From positions 62,001 to 126,000 of the IMG/VR virus record IMGVR_UViG_3300003323_000567: a stretch of DNA of 64,000 nt, one strand, 5' to 3'. The position numbers were made by a program, and so were the translations under genes. The stretch comes from a virus. Positions 45,577 through 56,365 of the stretch are shown piece after piece; the first letter of the stretch is position 1, and the number at the start of each line of letters is the position of its first letter. The notes below the pieces were generated by a model, which saw only the letters and a program-made list of their open reading frames with translations, had not been told where the DNA came from and did not search any database.

Positions 45577-46027
45577 GGAGGCATACAAGAAGTTCTGTGC
45601 TGCCAATCCTTCTATAAACCTCCCCTTCGAAAAATGGAGTGAGATTATTTATACTTTCAATCACAATTTCAGAGATCACATTCTTGAGACGGGAGATAGA
45701 TGCAAGCTCCCTTGGGGATTTGGGACATTCACAGTTAGCAAGAAGAAAAGCAAGAAGTTCGTTACTATAAATGGTAAGGAATATATAAACCTCGCTGTAG
45801 ATTGGGTCAAAACTAACAAGGTTGGCAAGAAGGTATACCATCTGAACACTCATACAGATGGATATAGATATAAATGGATCTGGTTTAACTGTGATGCCAG
45901 ATTCCAATACTCAAAAGTATGGGTCTGGAAAGCCTCCAGATCTACCTCCAGAAAACTTGCAGAATATCTGAAACGCCCCAACTCTCATTTTCCCCAGATC
46001 TACAGGGAGTGGGATAGGAGAAAATAA
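45542..46027 (+). CDS. basic structural-block protein, 161 aa
   Basis: Lys/Trp/Tyr-rich, with 'ILETGDRCKLPWGFGTFTVS', 'KKSKKFVTINGKEYINLAVD' and 'GYRYKWIWFNCDARFQYSKV'. The beta-rich core with 'PWGFGTF' recalls the DNA-binding arm of HU-type proteins fused to an extra domain, as in some crAss-like IHF-related proteins. That is a tentative reading; conserved in position between ring proteins. Confidence 0.65.
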   Translation: MRVKVSYRTGSKEAYKKFCAANPSINLPFEKWSEIIYTFNHNFRDHILETGDRCKLPWGFGTFTVSKKKSKKFVTINGKEYINLAVDWVKTNKVGKKVYHLNTHTDGYRYKWIWFNCDARFQYSKVWVWKASRSTSRKLAEYLKRPNSHFPQIYREWDRRK

Positions 46028-46033
46028 CACAAA

Positions 46034-46978
46034 ATGTCATACTACTACAAGTATAAGTTCACATCTCCAGATTCTTTATATGCACGGGTGAAAGAAGAAA
46101 TGAAGAGTTATTTTGATGCCAATGCTGTAGATGATCTGATGTTTCCAATATGGACTTCAAAATGTCTTCAAAAGCTGGGAAGGTCTTCCTATAAGATCAT
46201 TCCAGCATTGTTATTTATGGATAACTTCGAAGCCAAGCTACCTCCTGATTTCATTGCCCCAAGGGAAGTATGGTTAACGGCTCAAATATTATCTCCTGAG
46301 TTTAGAAAACCGGGAGCCTACTACACTCAAATAACTACCACTCTAAATAGGCCATATGATCCCTGTAATCCCGAAACGAATTGTGATCCTTGTAATCCTG
46401 ACATTACTACTGTTGTAACAAAGACTCAGACAGAAGTAACCCAGCCTATAAGACTGAAATACCTTCTAAAGCCAGGAAATATTCATGCAAAAGAGAATTG
46501 CCAACATCTAGGATGTATGAATGTGAATGCAAGGACATTCGGAATGTGTCATGATGAACTTACTTTTGATATAAGAGATGGTAAGCTTATAACAAACTTC
46601 AGGCAAGGAGATGTCTTCTTGATCTACTATGCAGATGAGAGAGATGAGTCTGGTCAACAGCTTATTCCAGACAACTACAGGATCATGGAATTCATAGAAG
46701 CTTTCCTGAAACAGAAGATATTTGAACAGCTCTACAATCAGATTACTGATGAGACTTTCAACCAAATTGAGAAGAAGTACTTGTTTTATAAACAATTGGC
46801 AGACGAGGCTTACATTCTTGCAGATATCGAAATAAAAAAGAAGACTATATATGAAAAAGCCATGGAAATTAGGAAAGACAGACATAGATTTGACCCTTAT
46901 ACAGCTCAAATGTATGGCAATTCCTGGAGATGGAGGGGCGGAACTTGGCCAGCAAGCTCATGGGGACTAAACAATTAG
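46034..46978 (+). CDS. tail tubular/adaptor protein, 314 aa
   Basis: MSYYYKYKFTSPDSLYARVK begins a helical N-terminus with 'FPIWTSKCLQKLGRSSYKII', typical of gp4-like adaptor proteins, and 'EAKLPPDFIAPREVWL'. A Cys-rich 'YDPCNPETNCDPCNPD' loop and 'CQHLGCMN' follow. The C-terminal ~90 residues are helices that could insert between portal subunits. It directly precedes the giant muzzle-type gene. Confidence 0.72.
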   Translation: MSYYYKYKFTSPDSLYARVKEEMKSYFDANAVDDLMFPIWTSKCLQKLGRSSYKIIPALLFMDNFEAKLPPDFIAPREVWLTAQILSPEFRKPGAYYTQITTTLNRPYDPCNPETNCDPCNPDITTVVTKTQTEVTQPIRLKYLLKPGNIHAKENCQHLGCMNVNARTFGMCHDELTFDIRDGKLITNFRQGDVFLIYYADERDESGQQLIPDNYRIMEFIEAFLKQKIFEQLYNQITDETFNQIEKKYLFYKQLADEAYILADIEIKKKTIYEKAMEIRKDRHRFDPYTAQMYGNSWRWRGGTWPASSWGLNN

Positions 46979-46988
46979 TTAATCAAGA

Positions 46989-49900
46989 ATGGGAGAAATC
47001 AGACCAAATAATGCATATCTGGGGCTAAACCTAGATTCAATAATAAGCCAGGTAAAGCCAGGACAGGTTACTTATGCTCAAAATGCACAGACTACAGGTA
47101 TAGAGGGGAATTCGATAATCTATCAAAATGAGCAGTCTAATGAGCTTTGCATCACTATCCCCGAGGGATTTAGGGTGATCGGTACTCATAATATTGTAGA
47201 GAGAGATCTGATTATTCTCTTTCTTGTCAATCCTAGCACAGGTGATTCTGAGATAGGGAAGGTAGTAGGCTGTACTTACAGTACTATTATAAATGCTAAA
47301 TGCCTGAACTTCAATTTGAACAATCCTATCCAGAAAGTTGTTCACAAGATCACAAATTGTAGCCTGGAAATATACTGGGCAGATGGACTTAATAAGATGA
47401 GATTCATCGACTTAAGTAACCTTCCCTTTAAAGAAGTTGTTCAGGGAACAGGATCTAATCCTTGTGATGTTGTAACTACTTCAGAAATAGATTGTAATAA
47501 GCTGAATGTGAGACCAAACTTCTCCATTCCAACAATCACCTATAGAAGTGTTCAGTCTGAAGGACAGACCATCTCAGGAACATATCAGTTTGCAATTCAA
47601 TATACCAACTCCCTCGGGGAAGCCTATACATCTTATTTTGGAGTATCTGATCCTCTTCCTATCTATAATCCTTTTATAGTCACTCCTAACTTCAACTACC
47701 CAGTAGGAAAATCAATAATATTTGATATTGAGAATATTGACACTTCTGGAGTATTTGATTTTATCAATGTAGCTGTAATTAAGACTATCAATGATATCTC
47801 GTCTGTGGATATTGTTGGAACCTTTCAGATTCAAGGAAGCAAAAGGACTATCACCTATACAGGACAGTCAAAGAGTGGGGTTACCGGTACAATAGAAGAG
47901 ATATTTGAGAAGTTCCCTGTATATGATACTGCTGGAGATGTGACTACTATTCAAGATGTTATTGTATGGGCAGACCTAACTTCCACAGAGAGAATAAGCT
48001 ACCAAAAAATAGCCAACCAAATTAAGCTTCAATGGGTTAGCTGGAAACTCCCTCCAACCAAGAACCAATATGCAGACGAGATAAATGCTGCCACCCTTAG
48101 GGGGTACATGAGAGATGAGGTCTACGCATTTGATATAGTATTTATCCTTAAAAATGGATATCAAACAGATAGATTTCACATTCCAGGAAGGAAAGCTCTT
48201 CCCTCAGACTTAGTGATAGTAGATAACCCTGACTCAAACTTTGGAACAGATGTATGCAGCACAGAGCCAGGAAAGCCTAGATGGCAGGTCTATAACACAG
48301 CAGGCCTTAGTGGAACAGATCCATCATTTGATCCAAGCGACCCTTGTTACCAGGGCCCTTATCAATTCGGTACTTTTGCCTATTGGGAATCCACAGAGAC
48401 ATATCCTTGCAATGTAGATGTATGGGGAGATCTGCAGGGTACTCCAATCAGGCACCACAAGTTTCCAGATAGCTCTGTAACCCATCATCACGATGGTAAT
48501 GGCAATATATTCCCCCTAGGGGTTAGGGTAGATATTGGTTCTATCTTAAAGCTCATAAATGATTCTGATCTTACCCAGGAGCAAAAAGATAACATTGCTG
48601 CTTACAAGATAATAAGATCCAATAGAGCAGCATCTAAATCAGTGATAGCCAAAGGGTTATTATACAATGTTGGTAGATATGCCAAGCAAGACAGTGTATA
48701 TTTCTATCCAAACTACCCTTTCAATGATCTTAGAGAAGATCCATTTATCCTGAATGCATCTAATAATGATATAGGAGCCCAGATTTTCTCCTCTTTCGAT
48801 ACAATTCAGAGCATAGATGGAACCAATACTCTGATGTATAGCGCTCCTATAGTAGCAGATCAATGGAGAAATACTGGAGATCTAGTGACATTTATATATC
48901 AAGGATCCTTTGGGGGAACCACTCAAGTACCAAAGGTGCTTTCCATTAGGTTTGATGGAAATCAGGTATATAGCAGTGGTAATCTGAATGTTGCATCTAC
49001 TGATCAGTTTAATCTGACTATTGGACTGAAGAGAAATGGTAATGATAGAATTGACCTGAAGGCTAGATTGCAGGTGTTTGGACAAAACACACTGGACAGA
49101 ACCACAACTTTCCCTATAACTTCAGTTAATTTTGGAGCTGCTCACACGGTAGATTTCTATGCACAATCCCTACCTGGGTTTGGGATTCCTCCTGTAAGTC
49201 CACAGGATGGAGATGTGACTGCTACAAATGGAGTTGCAGGATTTAAAGCTGCTCCTGTAAATGGAACAAGTGATCTTCTAAATGGATTCAGCACAGCAGA
49301 AAGCCAAAACAGGTTTACTTTCCACTCTCCTGACACCAGTTTCTACCAACCTTTTCTAGGAACCCAGCTGAAGCTTGAGAGTGTGGAATATGGTACCACA
49401 AGATCTCACTTTGTACAAGTAGACAAGCATGCAAGGTACAGATTCCCATCCCTGGAATCCTTCCTAACCGCCCTTGGGGTAGGTATAGCCATTGGGTTTG
49501 CATCAGGTACCTATGGTGTATCTACTAACCCATTCAATGGTTCTGCTGCCTTCACAGCCTTCCAGGTATTCAATGATGTAGTATTCAGGCTTCTTCCAAA
49601 GAAGAACATGGCCTATTCATTTAATTCTCTAGGAAACTATACCACACCTAAAGTGCTTCCTAATGATACTGGAAACAAGATCAGAATGCTTGATATTGCC
49701 AGTTATCTAATCAGTGGGATCCAGGGAGTTGGAGATACTCATACTGTAAACAACTTCCAAAGGGAGTCATCAGTTTATCTAAGGTCTACAGGCACACTTC
49801 CTTTCCCAAGTAGCATTGCAGGGGTTCCGGTAGACAATTCAAGGTTTACCCTAGGGCAAGTAGGGTGTGTAGAGAACTTCTATACAAGGCAAATATCATC

Positions 49901-51917
49901 ATATTATGCTTCAATTAAAAACGTAGTACCGGATCAATATGGACAAATATTCTCATATGAGTCCCTGGACACAGCGTTTCAGGTACAGGTTGACCTCACT
50001 GCTCAGCTCGCTACTAACACTTTTAGAGACGTATTTGGAGGTGACACCTTTATTAATAAATTTGCTTTCAAGAGGAAACTTCCTTTCTTCATAGACAATA
50101 GAGTGAATTTTCCAGATGATTCTGACGTATTCTATGATGAGCTAGGAAATATAGGTTTCCCAAAGTACTGGTTCTCAACAGATGTGAGGAAAGGAGACGG
50201 GGGGGCCTTTAATGTAGGATCTCTATTTGGGGTTAAGGTAAATAACTTCGATTGTGAGAATTCAGCCTTCTTCTATGATGCAGGTAAGATCTATCTGTTT
50301 GCTTATGGGATTGTAAACTTCTTTGTGGAAAGCCAGATCAATGTGAGCCTGAGACAGGCTTATAATAACAAAGAAGGAGATTACTGGCCACATGTAAGTG
50401 GGGATGTACCTGATCAGTGGCTACAAGAGGCTTATGTATCAATAGCTTATGATAATACATATACTTATAATGCAACTTTCTCAAAACAGAACAAGGAGAA
50501 TACCTTCACTACCTTACCTGTAGATTTCGACCCAACTCAAAAATGTGTGTTCAGCTTCCCCAATAGGGCTATTTATTCAGAGAGACAGGAGGAAGTAGTA
50601 TACTATAAGAAAAATAACTGGAGAATATATAGACCAGCAGCTTTCTATGATTTTCCACTAACCTATGGAAAGCTGACATCAGTAGATGGGATAGAAACAA
50701 GACAACTTCTGGCACGTTTTGAGACTCAATCTCAACTCTATAATTCCCTTCTAACAGCCAATTCTACTATAGGAGAAGTATATTTGGGACAACAGATTTT
50801 CAATAGGAATGTCCCACCAGTAGACTTCTTCCAGACAGATTTGGGATATTCAGGAAGCCAGCACAAGTTCCTCTTAGCAACAGAATTTGGTCATGTTTGG
50901 GTAGACGCCCTAAGGGGAGATGTGTTCATGTTGACAGGGCAAGGAGTTACTAATATATCAGATGAGGGGTGCAGACTCTTTTTGACAAACAATCTTCCAT
51001 TCCAGATTCTGGAAGCATTCCCTAACTACCCTGTTGACAACAACTTTAAAGGAATAGGTTTACATGGAGTCTTTGACAACAAGTATAACAGGATCATCAT
51101 TACCAAGCTTGATTTCAAGCCTACTGTTAGTGGAATTACGTATAATAGCACAACAGATAGTTTCTCCCTGGACGGAGAAGCAATTCAGCTTGGCGACCCA
51201 GCGTACTTTTGCGATGTATCCTTTACTATTTCATATTCTCTTATGTCGAAATCATGGATTTCATTCCATAGTTACCTGCCCAATTTCTACATTGGAGGAA
51301 TCAGTAAGTTCTACACAGGAAGAAGTGATCTTGAATCAATATGGCTCCACAATACCGTAGAAAACTCATATAATGGATTCTATGGGCAGACAGAACCCTA
51401 TATCATAGAAAGTCCCTTTGCTTATAAGTATCAAGATGAGATATTGCAGTCCGTGAAAGACTACAGCAAAGTGAATCTGATGACCAACACACAGACCTTT
51501 GTGCAGACCAATAGGGATTTCTTCAATAAGGCAATCATCTATAATGATCAACAGTGTACAGGGATTCTGAATCTGGTTCCAAAGCCTCTGAATAATCTAT
51601 CATCATATCTGCAATATCCTAAATATAATACAGACAGCAGAGATATTCTGTTTGTGAAATCAGATAATTTCTACAACTATAATGGCTTCTGGGACATTGT
51701 AAAGGATTACACAGAGCCCATTTGGTTACCTGATTGTACTGCTAACACAGAAAATAAAGTTCTGAATACTTCAAATCTGGATTATGCAAGTAGATCCTTT
51801 AAGAAATACCCCCTAAGGGCTAAGGATTGCAGGATAAGGCATATCTTGGATAATAGGACTGATATAAGAATAACTTCTCAATTCATTGCAACAGAAACTC
51901 AAATCTCCTACAAGTAA
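46989..51917 (+). CDS. giant tail stabilization/muzzle candidate, 1642 aa
   Basis: Starts MGEIRPNNAYLGLNLDSIIS. Almost wholly beta-strand: repeated Asn/Thr/Tyr/Phe-rich segments and Pro/Gly turns across 1600 residues suggest beta-propeller and jelly-roll modules. In P22 the comparable needle-end protein (gp10) and in crAss001 the muzzle protein follow the adaptor gene and close the tail tube. Length, position after a gp4-like adaptor and before cargo-type proteins support that role. Seven perfect or near-perfect CCCYNRGGG sites fall within it. No enzymatic motif noticed. Confidence 0.75.
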   Translation: MGEIRPNNAYLGLNLDSIISQVKPGQVTYAQNAQTTGIEGNSIIYQNEQSNELCITIPEGFRVIGTHNIVERDLIILFLVNPSTGDSEIGKVVGCTYSTIINAKCLNFNLNNPIQKVVHKITNCSLEIYWADGLNKMRFIDLSNLPFKEVVQGTGSNPCDVVTTSEIDCNKLNVRPNFSIPTITYRSVQSEGQTISGTYQFAIQYTNSLGEAYTSYFGVSDPLPIYNPFIVTPNFNYPVGKSIIFDIENIDTSGVFDFINVAVIKTINDISSVDIVGTFQIQGSKRTITYTGQSKSGVTGTIEEIFEKFPVYDTAGDVTTIQDVIVWADLTSTERISYQKIANQIKLQWVSWKLPPTKNQYADEINAATLRGYMRDEVYAFDIVFILKNGYQTDRFHIPGRKALPSDLVIVDNPDSNFGTDVCSTEPGKPRWQVYNTAGLSGTDPSFDPSDPCYQGPYQFGTFAYWESTETYPCNVDVWGDLQGTPIRHHKFPDSSVTHHHDGNGNIFPLGVRVDIGSILKLINDSDLTQEQKDNIAAYKIIRSNRAASKSVIAKGLLYNVGRYAKQDSVYFYPNYPFNDLREDPFILNASNNDIGAQIFSSFDTIQSIDGTNTLMYSAPIVADQWRNTGDLVTFIYQGSFGGTTQVPKVLSIRFDGNQVYSSGNLNVASTDQFNLTIGLKRNGNDRIDLKARLQVFGQNTLDRTTTFPITSVNFGAAHTVDFYAQSLPGFGIPPVSPQDGDVTATNGVAGFKAAPVNGTSDLLNGFSTAESQNRFTFHSPDTSFYQPFLGTQLKLESVEYGTTRSHFVQVDKHARYRFPSLESFLTALGVGIAIGFASGTYGVSTNPFNGSAAFTAFQVFNDVVFRLLPKKNMAYSFNSLGNYTTPKVLPNDTGNKIRMLDIASYLISGIQGVGDTHTVNNFQRESSVYLRSTGTLPFPSSIAGVPVDNSRFTLGQVGCVENFYTRQISSYYASIKNVVPDQYGQIFSYESLDTAFQVQVDLTAQLATNTFRDVFGGDTFINKFAFKRKLPFFIDNRVNFPDDSDVFYDELGNIGFPKYWFSTDVRKGDGGAFNVGSLFGVKVNNFDCENSAFFYDAGKIYLFAYGIVNFFVESQINVSLRQAYNNKEGDYWPHVSGDVPDQWLQEAYVSIAYDNTYTYNATFSKQNKENTFTTLPVDFDPTQKCVFSFPNRAIYSERQEEVVYYKKNNWRIYRPAAFYDFPLTYGKLTSVDGIETRQLLARFETQSQLYNSLLTANSTIGEVYLGQQIFNRNVPPVDFFQTDLGYSGSQHKFLLATEFGHVWVDALRGDVFMLTGQGVTNISDEGCRLFLTNNLPFQILEAFPNYPVDNNFKGIGLHGVFDNKYNRIIITKLDFKPTVSGITYNSTTDSFSLDGEAIQLGDPAYFCDVSFTISYSLMSKSWISFHSYLPNFYIGGISKFYTGRSDLESIWLHNTVENSYNGFYGQTEPYIIESPFAYKYQDEILQSVKDYSKVNLMTNTQTFVQTNRDFFNKAIIYNDQQCTGILNLVPKPLNNLSSYLQYPKYNTDSRDILFVKSDNFYNYNGFWDIVKDYTEPIWLPDCTANTENKVLNTSNLDYASRSFKKYPLRAKDCRIRHILDNRTDIRITSQFIATETQISYK

Positions 51918-54900
51918 TGGCTAAAAAGATCAATAAAAAGAAAGCTCCCAAAGCAAAAGCAGGATATTGGCTGCAGGTAAATCCTGAAAAACTTACGTAT
52001 GAAAATTTGCCATGTGTAGGTTGCAAAGATAAGCTGATGGCAGCAGCAGGAATGTATATGGATCCTGGTCCTAAAATACCTGGACTTGCTCAAAGTATAT
52101 CAGATTATTATGGAGGATATCCAGAATCAGACCTTTCTCCCTCGAGAGTACAGGGCCCTGTTCCTATTGGAACACCACCAGACACCTCCAAGGTAAAGCC
52201 AGGAAAGCCTCTTGGACCAGAAGCTTTGCAATCGCCTGCTAAAAAACAGGGACAAGGATACAACGCAGGTAATATGGCCTTAGCTGCCATGACTGCTTTT
52301 GATGCCATTCTTCCAAATAGAGTATCAAAACAACAGGTTGTTCAACCCCAAATGGCATATAACCCCATGCCTTATGGATATGGCTCTCAAGCTCTTATGC
52401 AAGATGGAGGCTCTGTTCCAATGCCAAAAACTACCCTAAAACCTGAACAAGAAAAGAGTTATCAGGAATGGAGAACAAAGCTTCCAAAGAATCTTCAAAG
52501 TGAAGACAACTATAACCTTAGACAGTTATGGCTTGAGAATCCTGGAATAAAGCCATCTGCTAACATGCACTTTCCAGATAAGTATAAATTACCAAATCAT
52601 CCTACCTTTTCTAGTGAGAGCATGTATTTCAATCCAACAAATCAATACATGGCAGGGCGCTGGAATGAGACAGATAGTTCATGGAACTACATACCATACA
52701 ATAGTCAATTTAAGCAGCCTGTTGTAGAAATGAAGAAAAACGGAGGATTTGTTCCAAAGGCAGATCAAGGATACTATATGGGAGAAGATGAAAATAACAG
52801 TCCGAGTGCTAAAAATGGTAAAACAATGAAGTCAAAAAAGACTAAAAAATATGATGATGGGGGAGTAGCACCAGCTCTCTTCGGTCTAATGGACACCTTT
52901 TACGGAGAACTTGGAAATGCAAAACAAGGACTCCTAAATGCCTTTACAGGAGGAGCTGGAGGAGGCCTGCCAATTCCTATGGCCCTTGGGGGTACTTTGG
53001 AAGATAAGCTTATGGAGGCAAAGGATGGTCACTGGATCCAGAAGGCAGTGAATCCTGCACACAAGGGATATTGTACTCCTATGACAAAGTCTACATGTAC
53101 ACCTCGTAGGAAAGCTCTTGCTAAGACATTCAAGAAGATGGCTAGAAATAGAAAGAAAGATGAAGGGGGATTCATACAGCCAGGTTATGATCAGTATAAA
53201 GAGGGGGGAATCATTCCTGATAATATGAGCATATTTAGCCCTCACGATTATGAGAATGGGGGGAATGTAAATGGAGGAGCAAAGATCAATATGGTTGATG
53301 CAAAATACCCTAATACTGATCTAATGGAACAGTGGTTGCTTTACGAGCAAGGAGGGAATGTTAATGGGGGAGCCAAGCTTAGAGAAGTGGGAGCCACCTA
53401 CCCAAATGCCGATTTGTTAGAACAATGGCTACTCTATGCTAATGGTGGAGACTTGAAGCCTAGTGCTGTAAAGGATAGTGATAATAGAATGAGCCTTGGA
53501 GGCAAGAAAGTTAAAGTATACAATACTGCTCGGGAAAGGGACGTAAAATACCGTGATGATGGAAGTGCTCTGGCACCAATGAGTTTAGTAGAATATAATC
53601 CTGGCTATAATGCAAACATTCCTGAACCAGGATATAATCCGGCAAACTTAAACCCTAAGACAGACTACTCTGTTACGTTCCCCCAGGGGTCGTCTCAGCA
53701 GACTTCCTATTTCCCCAACTACTCAGCATGGAACTCCTTTGTAAACAATAATTCTAACTTGCTGATCAGCTCACAGGAAAGACCAGGAAGTGGTTCTGCT
53801 GCGTTTAAAAACAGGCCAATGGAACAAGGTGGAAATGTAAATGGTGGTGCTGATATAAGGGAGGTTGGGGCTAATTATCCTAATACAGACCTCATGGAAC
53901 AATGGCTTCTGTACAAAGATGGTGGAACTCTGAGTTCAGATAAAGCTAAGGAAATGCTGAGAGATGGTACAGCTCATGGAAAGAAGCTTACCAAGAAGCA
54001 GAAGCAGTACTTTGGTATGGTAGCTGCTGGAAAGGCTCCTACAGGAACCACTCTCTTTGGAAGTGGGGATCCAAAGCCTGCAAGCCCACAGGTAGATCAA
54101 TCTCACTTTAGCTTTGGCAACACACCAATTGATAGAGATGCTCTTTTAGCAGATAGAATTGGTGAAATTATAGGAAATGCCTATGATCCATATAGCAAGG
54201 AAGGTAGAGCAGTTTTGAGTCAGATTCAGACAGGATGGAATAATCCTCAATTTGCTTCTGATTTAGGAGTCAGAATTAAGTCACTTCAAATGGATCCCAC
54301 TTTTCAGAAGCTCACGCCAGAACAAAGGATAACCAGGTTTTATGAAACTGGAGCTACTGGAACAAGTGGGCTAGATGATTTCATAAGAAGAAGCAAGCAT
54401 ATAGGAGGAAACCCTGCTGCATATTGGCAAGGAAATTTTGCCAACAAGCAAAGGATGAATAGAGCAATACCTACTGTAACATTTGAACAAGGTGGAGTAA
54501 TGTATGATGATGGTGGTCAAATAGACACAATGTGGGGGGGATCTGCAGACCTGGAGAGCTACAATCCTTATGATGGGGGAACTGTGGAGTTCAACGGGGA
54601 CTCACATGCCCAGGGGGGTATAGGAATGGCCTATAATGGAAATCCGGTTGAAGTTGAAGGGGGAGAATATGCCTCAAAAGATGGAGATGGAAATCTCACA
54701 ATTTATGGTAATATGTTAATACCAGGAACAAAAACAAAGTTCAAGAAAGCAGCTAGTGCAATAGCTGATAGAGAAAAAAGGTACGACAGACTGGTTACCA
54801 AAGGTTCAGACCTTGTAAATGGAGCTAATCCTGCAAGCAAATTTGAGCAGCTCAAATTCAATGCTGGAAAAGTAATGATGCAGGGGGGACAAATGGGAAT

Positions 54901-56335
54901 GGCTGATCTTGCCTCAAAGAAAGAGAAGCTTGCTTCCCTACAAAGAGCTATGCTTGATATGGCTGAGCAGCATGGTCTTGATCCAAATGCAATGTCACAG
55001 GGAAAGATGAAGAAAGCCAAGGGAGGTGCTTCAATCCCTTTTTATCAAAATGGAGGGGATCCAGATCAAAATGATCCTACCAGAGCAGATAGAAATATGA
55101 ATCCTGGTAATATCAAATATGGAACCTTTGCTAAGAAATATGGAGCCAAAAAAGACAAGGATGGGTTCGCCATATTTCCTTCGAAAGAAGTGGGAGAAAA
55201 GGCTATGAGAGATCTTTTTACTGGGGAGAACTACAAGAATATGTCAGTTAGTGAGGCTATTAAAAAGTGGACTGGTGGACATCCTTATAGGTATGACTTA
55301 GGGCCTCTGACTGACAAAAAGGTGGCAGAACTAGGACCAGATGAACTGGATATAGTTATGTCAACAATGCAGAAAGGAGAAGGAACAAGATATGGAATTG
55401 GTCCTAGACCTCTTCCCGGAACTCCAAAAAATACTCCAATTCCAGAGATATCTAACCCAGGACCATTTACTCCCTACACAATACCTGAAATGAGTGTGAC
55501 TCCAGAGATTCCACAGACCAAACCTGTGAACCCTGAAGCTCCTTATGACAGGCTAAATGTGCCAAATAGAGGGAAGCTCCCAAGTAATGTGGAGGGCCTG
55601 AAGTTCAATCAGATCCTTCCTGAACTGTATGCAATGGCAACCAACAAAGTTGAGCCAGTACCTGCACAAAGGTATGAGCCTCAATTATATACACCTTATC
55701 AGGTTAGTTTCCAGGATAGACTGAACCAAAATCAGGCAGCTTTCAACGCTCAAATGAGAGCCCTTGGGCCTTATAACCCTTCAGCAATGGGAACTTTGGC
55801 AGCTCAGAAATACCAGGCAGACCAGGCAGTTCTTGGAGACCAATTCAGAACAAATCAATCAATAGCCAATGATATTACTAACAAGAATATCGCTCTGGTA
55901 AATGATGCTAATCTGAAGAACTTAGGTTTAGCTGATACTCAAATGGTTAGACAATCTCAGGCAAGATCCAATACCAAGGCTCTCAATCAAACAATTCTCA
56001 ATAGCTTATCGAGCAAATATGCTCAAAATGATCTTGAGAATAAGAGACTTGCTGCCTATGAAAATCTGTATGATTACAGATTTGTACCAACAGAGGATGG
56101 TGGTCAACAAGCCACTTATTTCGGACCTAATGCAATGTTCAACTATAGTGGTAGGAACACTACGGGACAGAAGGCTCAGGATGTCAGAACCATCAGTAGA
56201 TATGATGCCCAGGGGAACCTAAAGGGATATAATGAGTACGATGAATCTGACCTAAGGGAGATGCAAAGAATCCTGGATATCCGTAATAAGCAGAACAAGA
56301 TGGCTCTCACGCCACAGCTCTCTCCACTAAAATAA
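51917..56335 (+). CDS. giant virion protein with GG-motif repeats and NPGNI domain, 1472 aa
   Basis: Starts in the previous stop (TAATG) with MAKKINKKKAPKAKAGYWLQ. About twenty [charged/polar]-x-GG sites (QDGGSV, KNGGFV, DDGGVA, EQGGVM, YDGGTV, MQGGQM, QNGGDP) punctuate residues ~170-1050. A ~37-residue unit 'GGNVNGGA...YPN-x-DL[ML]EQWLLY' occurs three times (about 448-483, 484-520, 636-670). A Bacteroidetes-phage-type segment 'GNPVEVEGGEYASKDGDGN' follows at ~915. Residues ~1060-1160 carry 'RNMNPGNIKYG' and 'GFAIFPSKEVGEKAMRDLF', as in phage virion-associated murein-active domains. The C-terminus is Gln/Asn-rich and helical. By position it corresponds to the cargo proteins of crAss001. GG sites may be proteolytic processing points. 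Confidence 0.75.
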   Translation: MAKKINKKKAPKAKAGYWLQVNPEKLTYENLPCVGCKDKLMAAAGMYMDPGPKIPGLAQSISDYYGGYPESDLSPSRVQGPVPIGTPPDTSKVKPGKPLGPEALQSPAKKQGQGYNAGNMALAAMTAFDAILPNRVSKQQVVQPQMAYNPMPYGYGSQALMQDGGSVPMPKTTLKPEQEKSYQEWRTKLPKNLQSEDNYNLRQLWLENPGIKPSANMHFPDKYKLPNHPTFSSESMYFNPTNQYMAGRWNETDSSWNYIPYNSQFKQPVVEMKKNGGFVPKADQGYYMGEDENNSPSAKNGKTMKSKKTKKYDDGGVAPALFGLMDTFYGELGNAKQGLLNAFTGGAGGGLPIPMALGGTLEDKLMEAKDGHWIQKAVNPAHKGYCTPMTKSTCTPRRKALAKTFKKMARNRKKDEGGFIQPGYDQYKEGGIIPDNMSIFSPHDYENGGNVNGGAKINMVDAKYPNTDLMEQWLLYEQGGNVNGGAKLREVGATYPNADLLEQWLLYANGGDLKPSAVKDSDNRMSLGGKKVKVYNTARERDVKYRDDGSALAPMSLVEYNPGYNANIPEPGYNPANLNPKTDYSVTFPQGSSQQTSYFPNYSAWNSFVNNNSNLLISSQERPGSGSAAFKNRPMEQGGNVNGGADIREVGANYPNTDLMEQWLLYKDGGTLSSDKAKEMLRDGTAHGKKLTKKQKQYFGMVAAGKAPTGTTLFGSGDPKPASPQVDQSHFSFGNTPIDRDALLADRIGEIIGNAYDPYSKEGRAVLSQIQTGWNNPQFASDLGVRIKSLQMDPTFQKLTPEQRITRFYETGATGTSGLDDFIRRSKHIGGNPAAYWQGNFANKQRMNRAIPTVTFEQGGVMYDDGGQIDTMWGGSADLESYNPYDGGTVEFNGDSHAQGGIGMAYNGNPVEVEGGEYASKDGDGNLTIYGNMLIPGTKTKFKKAASAIADREKRYDRLVTKGSDLVNGANPASKFEQLKFNAGKVMMQGGQMGMADLASKKEKLASLQRAMLDMAEQHGLDPNAMSQGKMKKAKGGASIPFYQNGGDPDQNDPTRADRNMNPGNIKYGTFAKKYGAKKDKDGFAIFPSKEVGEKAMRDLFTGENYKNMSVSEAIKKWTGGHPYRYDLGPLTDKKVAELGPDELDIVMSTMQKGEGTRYGIGPRPLPGTPKNTPIPEISNPGPFTPYTIPEMSVTPEIPQTKPVNPEAPYDRLNVPNRGKLPSNVEGLKFNQILPELYAMATNKVEPVPAQRYEPQLYTPYQVSFQDRLNQNQAAFNAQMRALGPYNPSAMGTLAAQKYQADQAVLGDQFRTNQSIANDITNKNIALVNDANLKNLGLADTQMVRQSQARSNTKALNQTILNSLSSKYAQNDLENKRLAAYENLYDYRFVPTEDGGQQATYFGPNAMFNYSGRNTTGQKAQDVRTISRYDAQGNLKGYNEYDESDLREMQRILDIRNKQNKMALTPQLSPLK

Positions 56336-56365
56336 ACCCATCTGGTTTAACAACTCTGCTAAACC

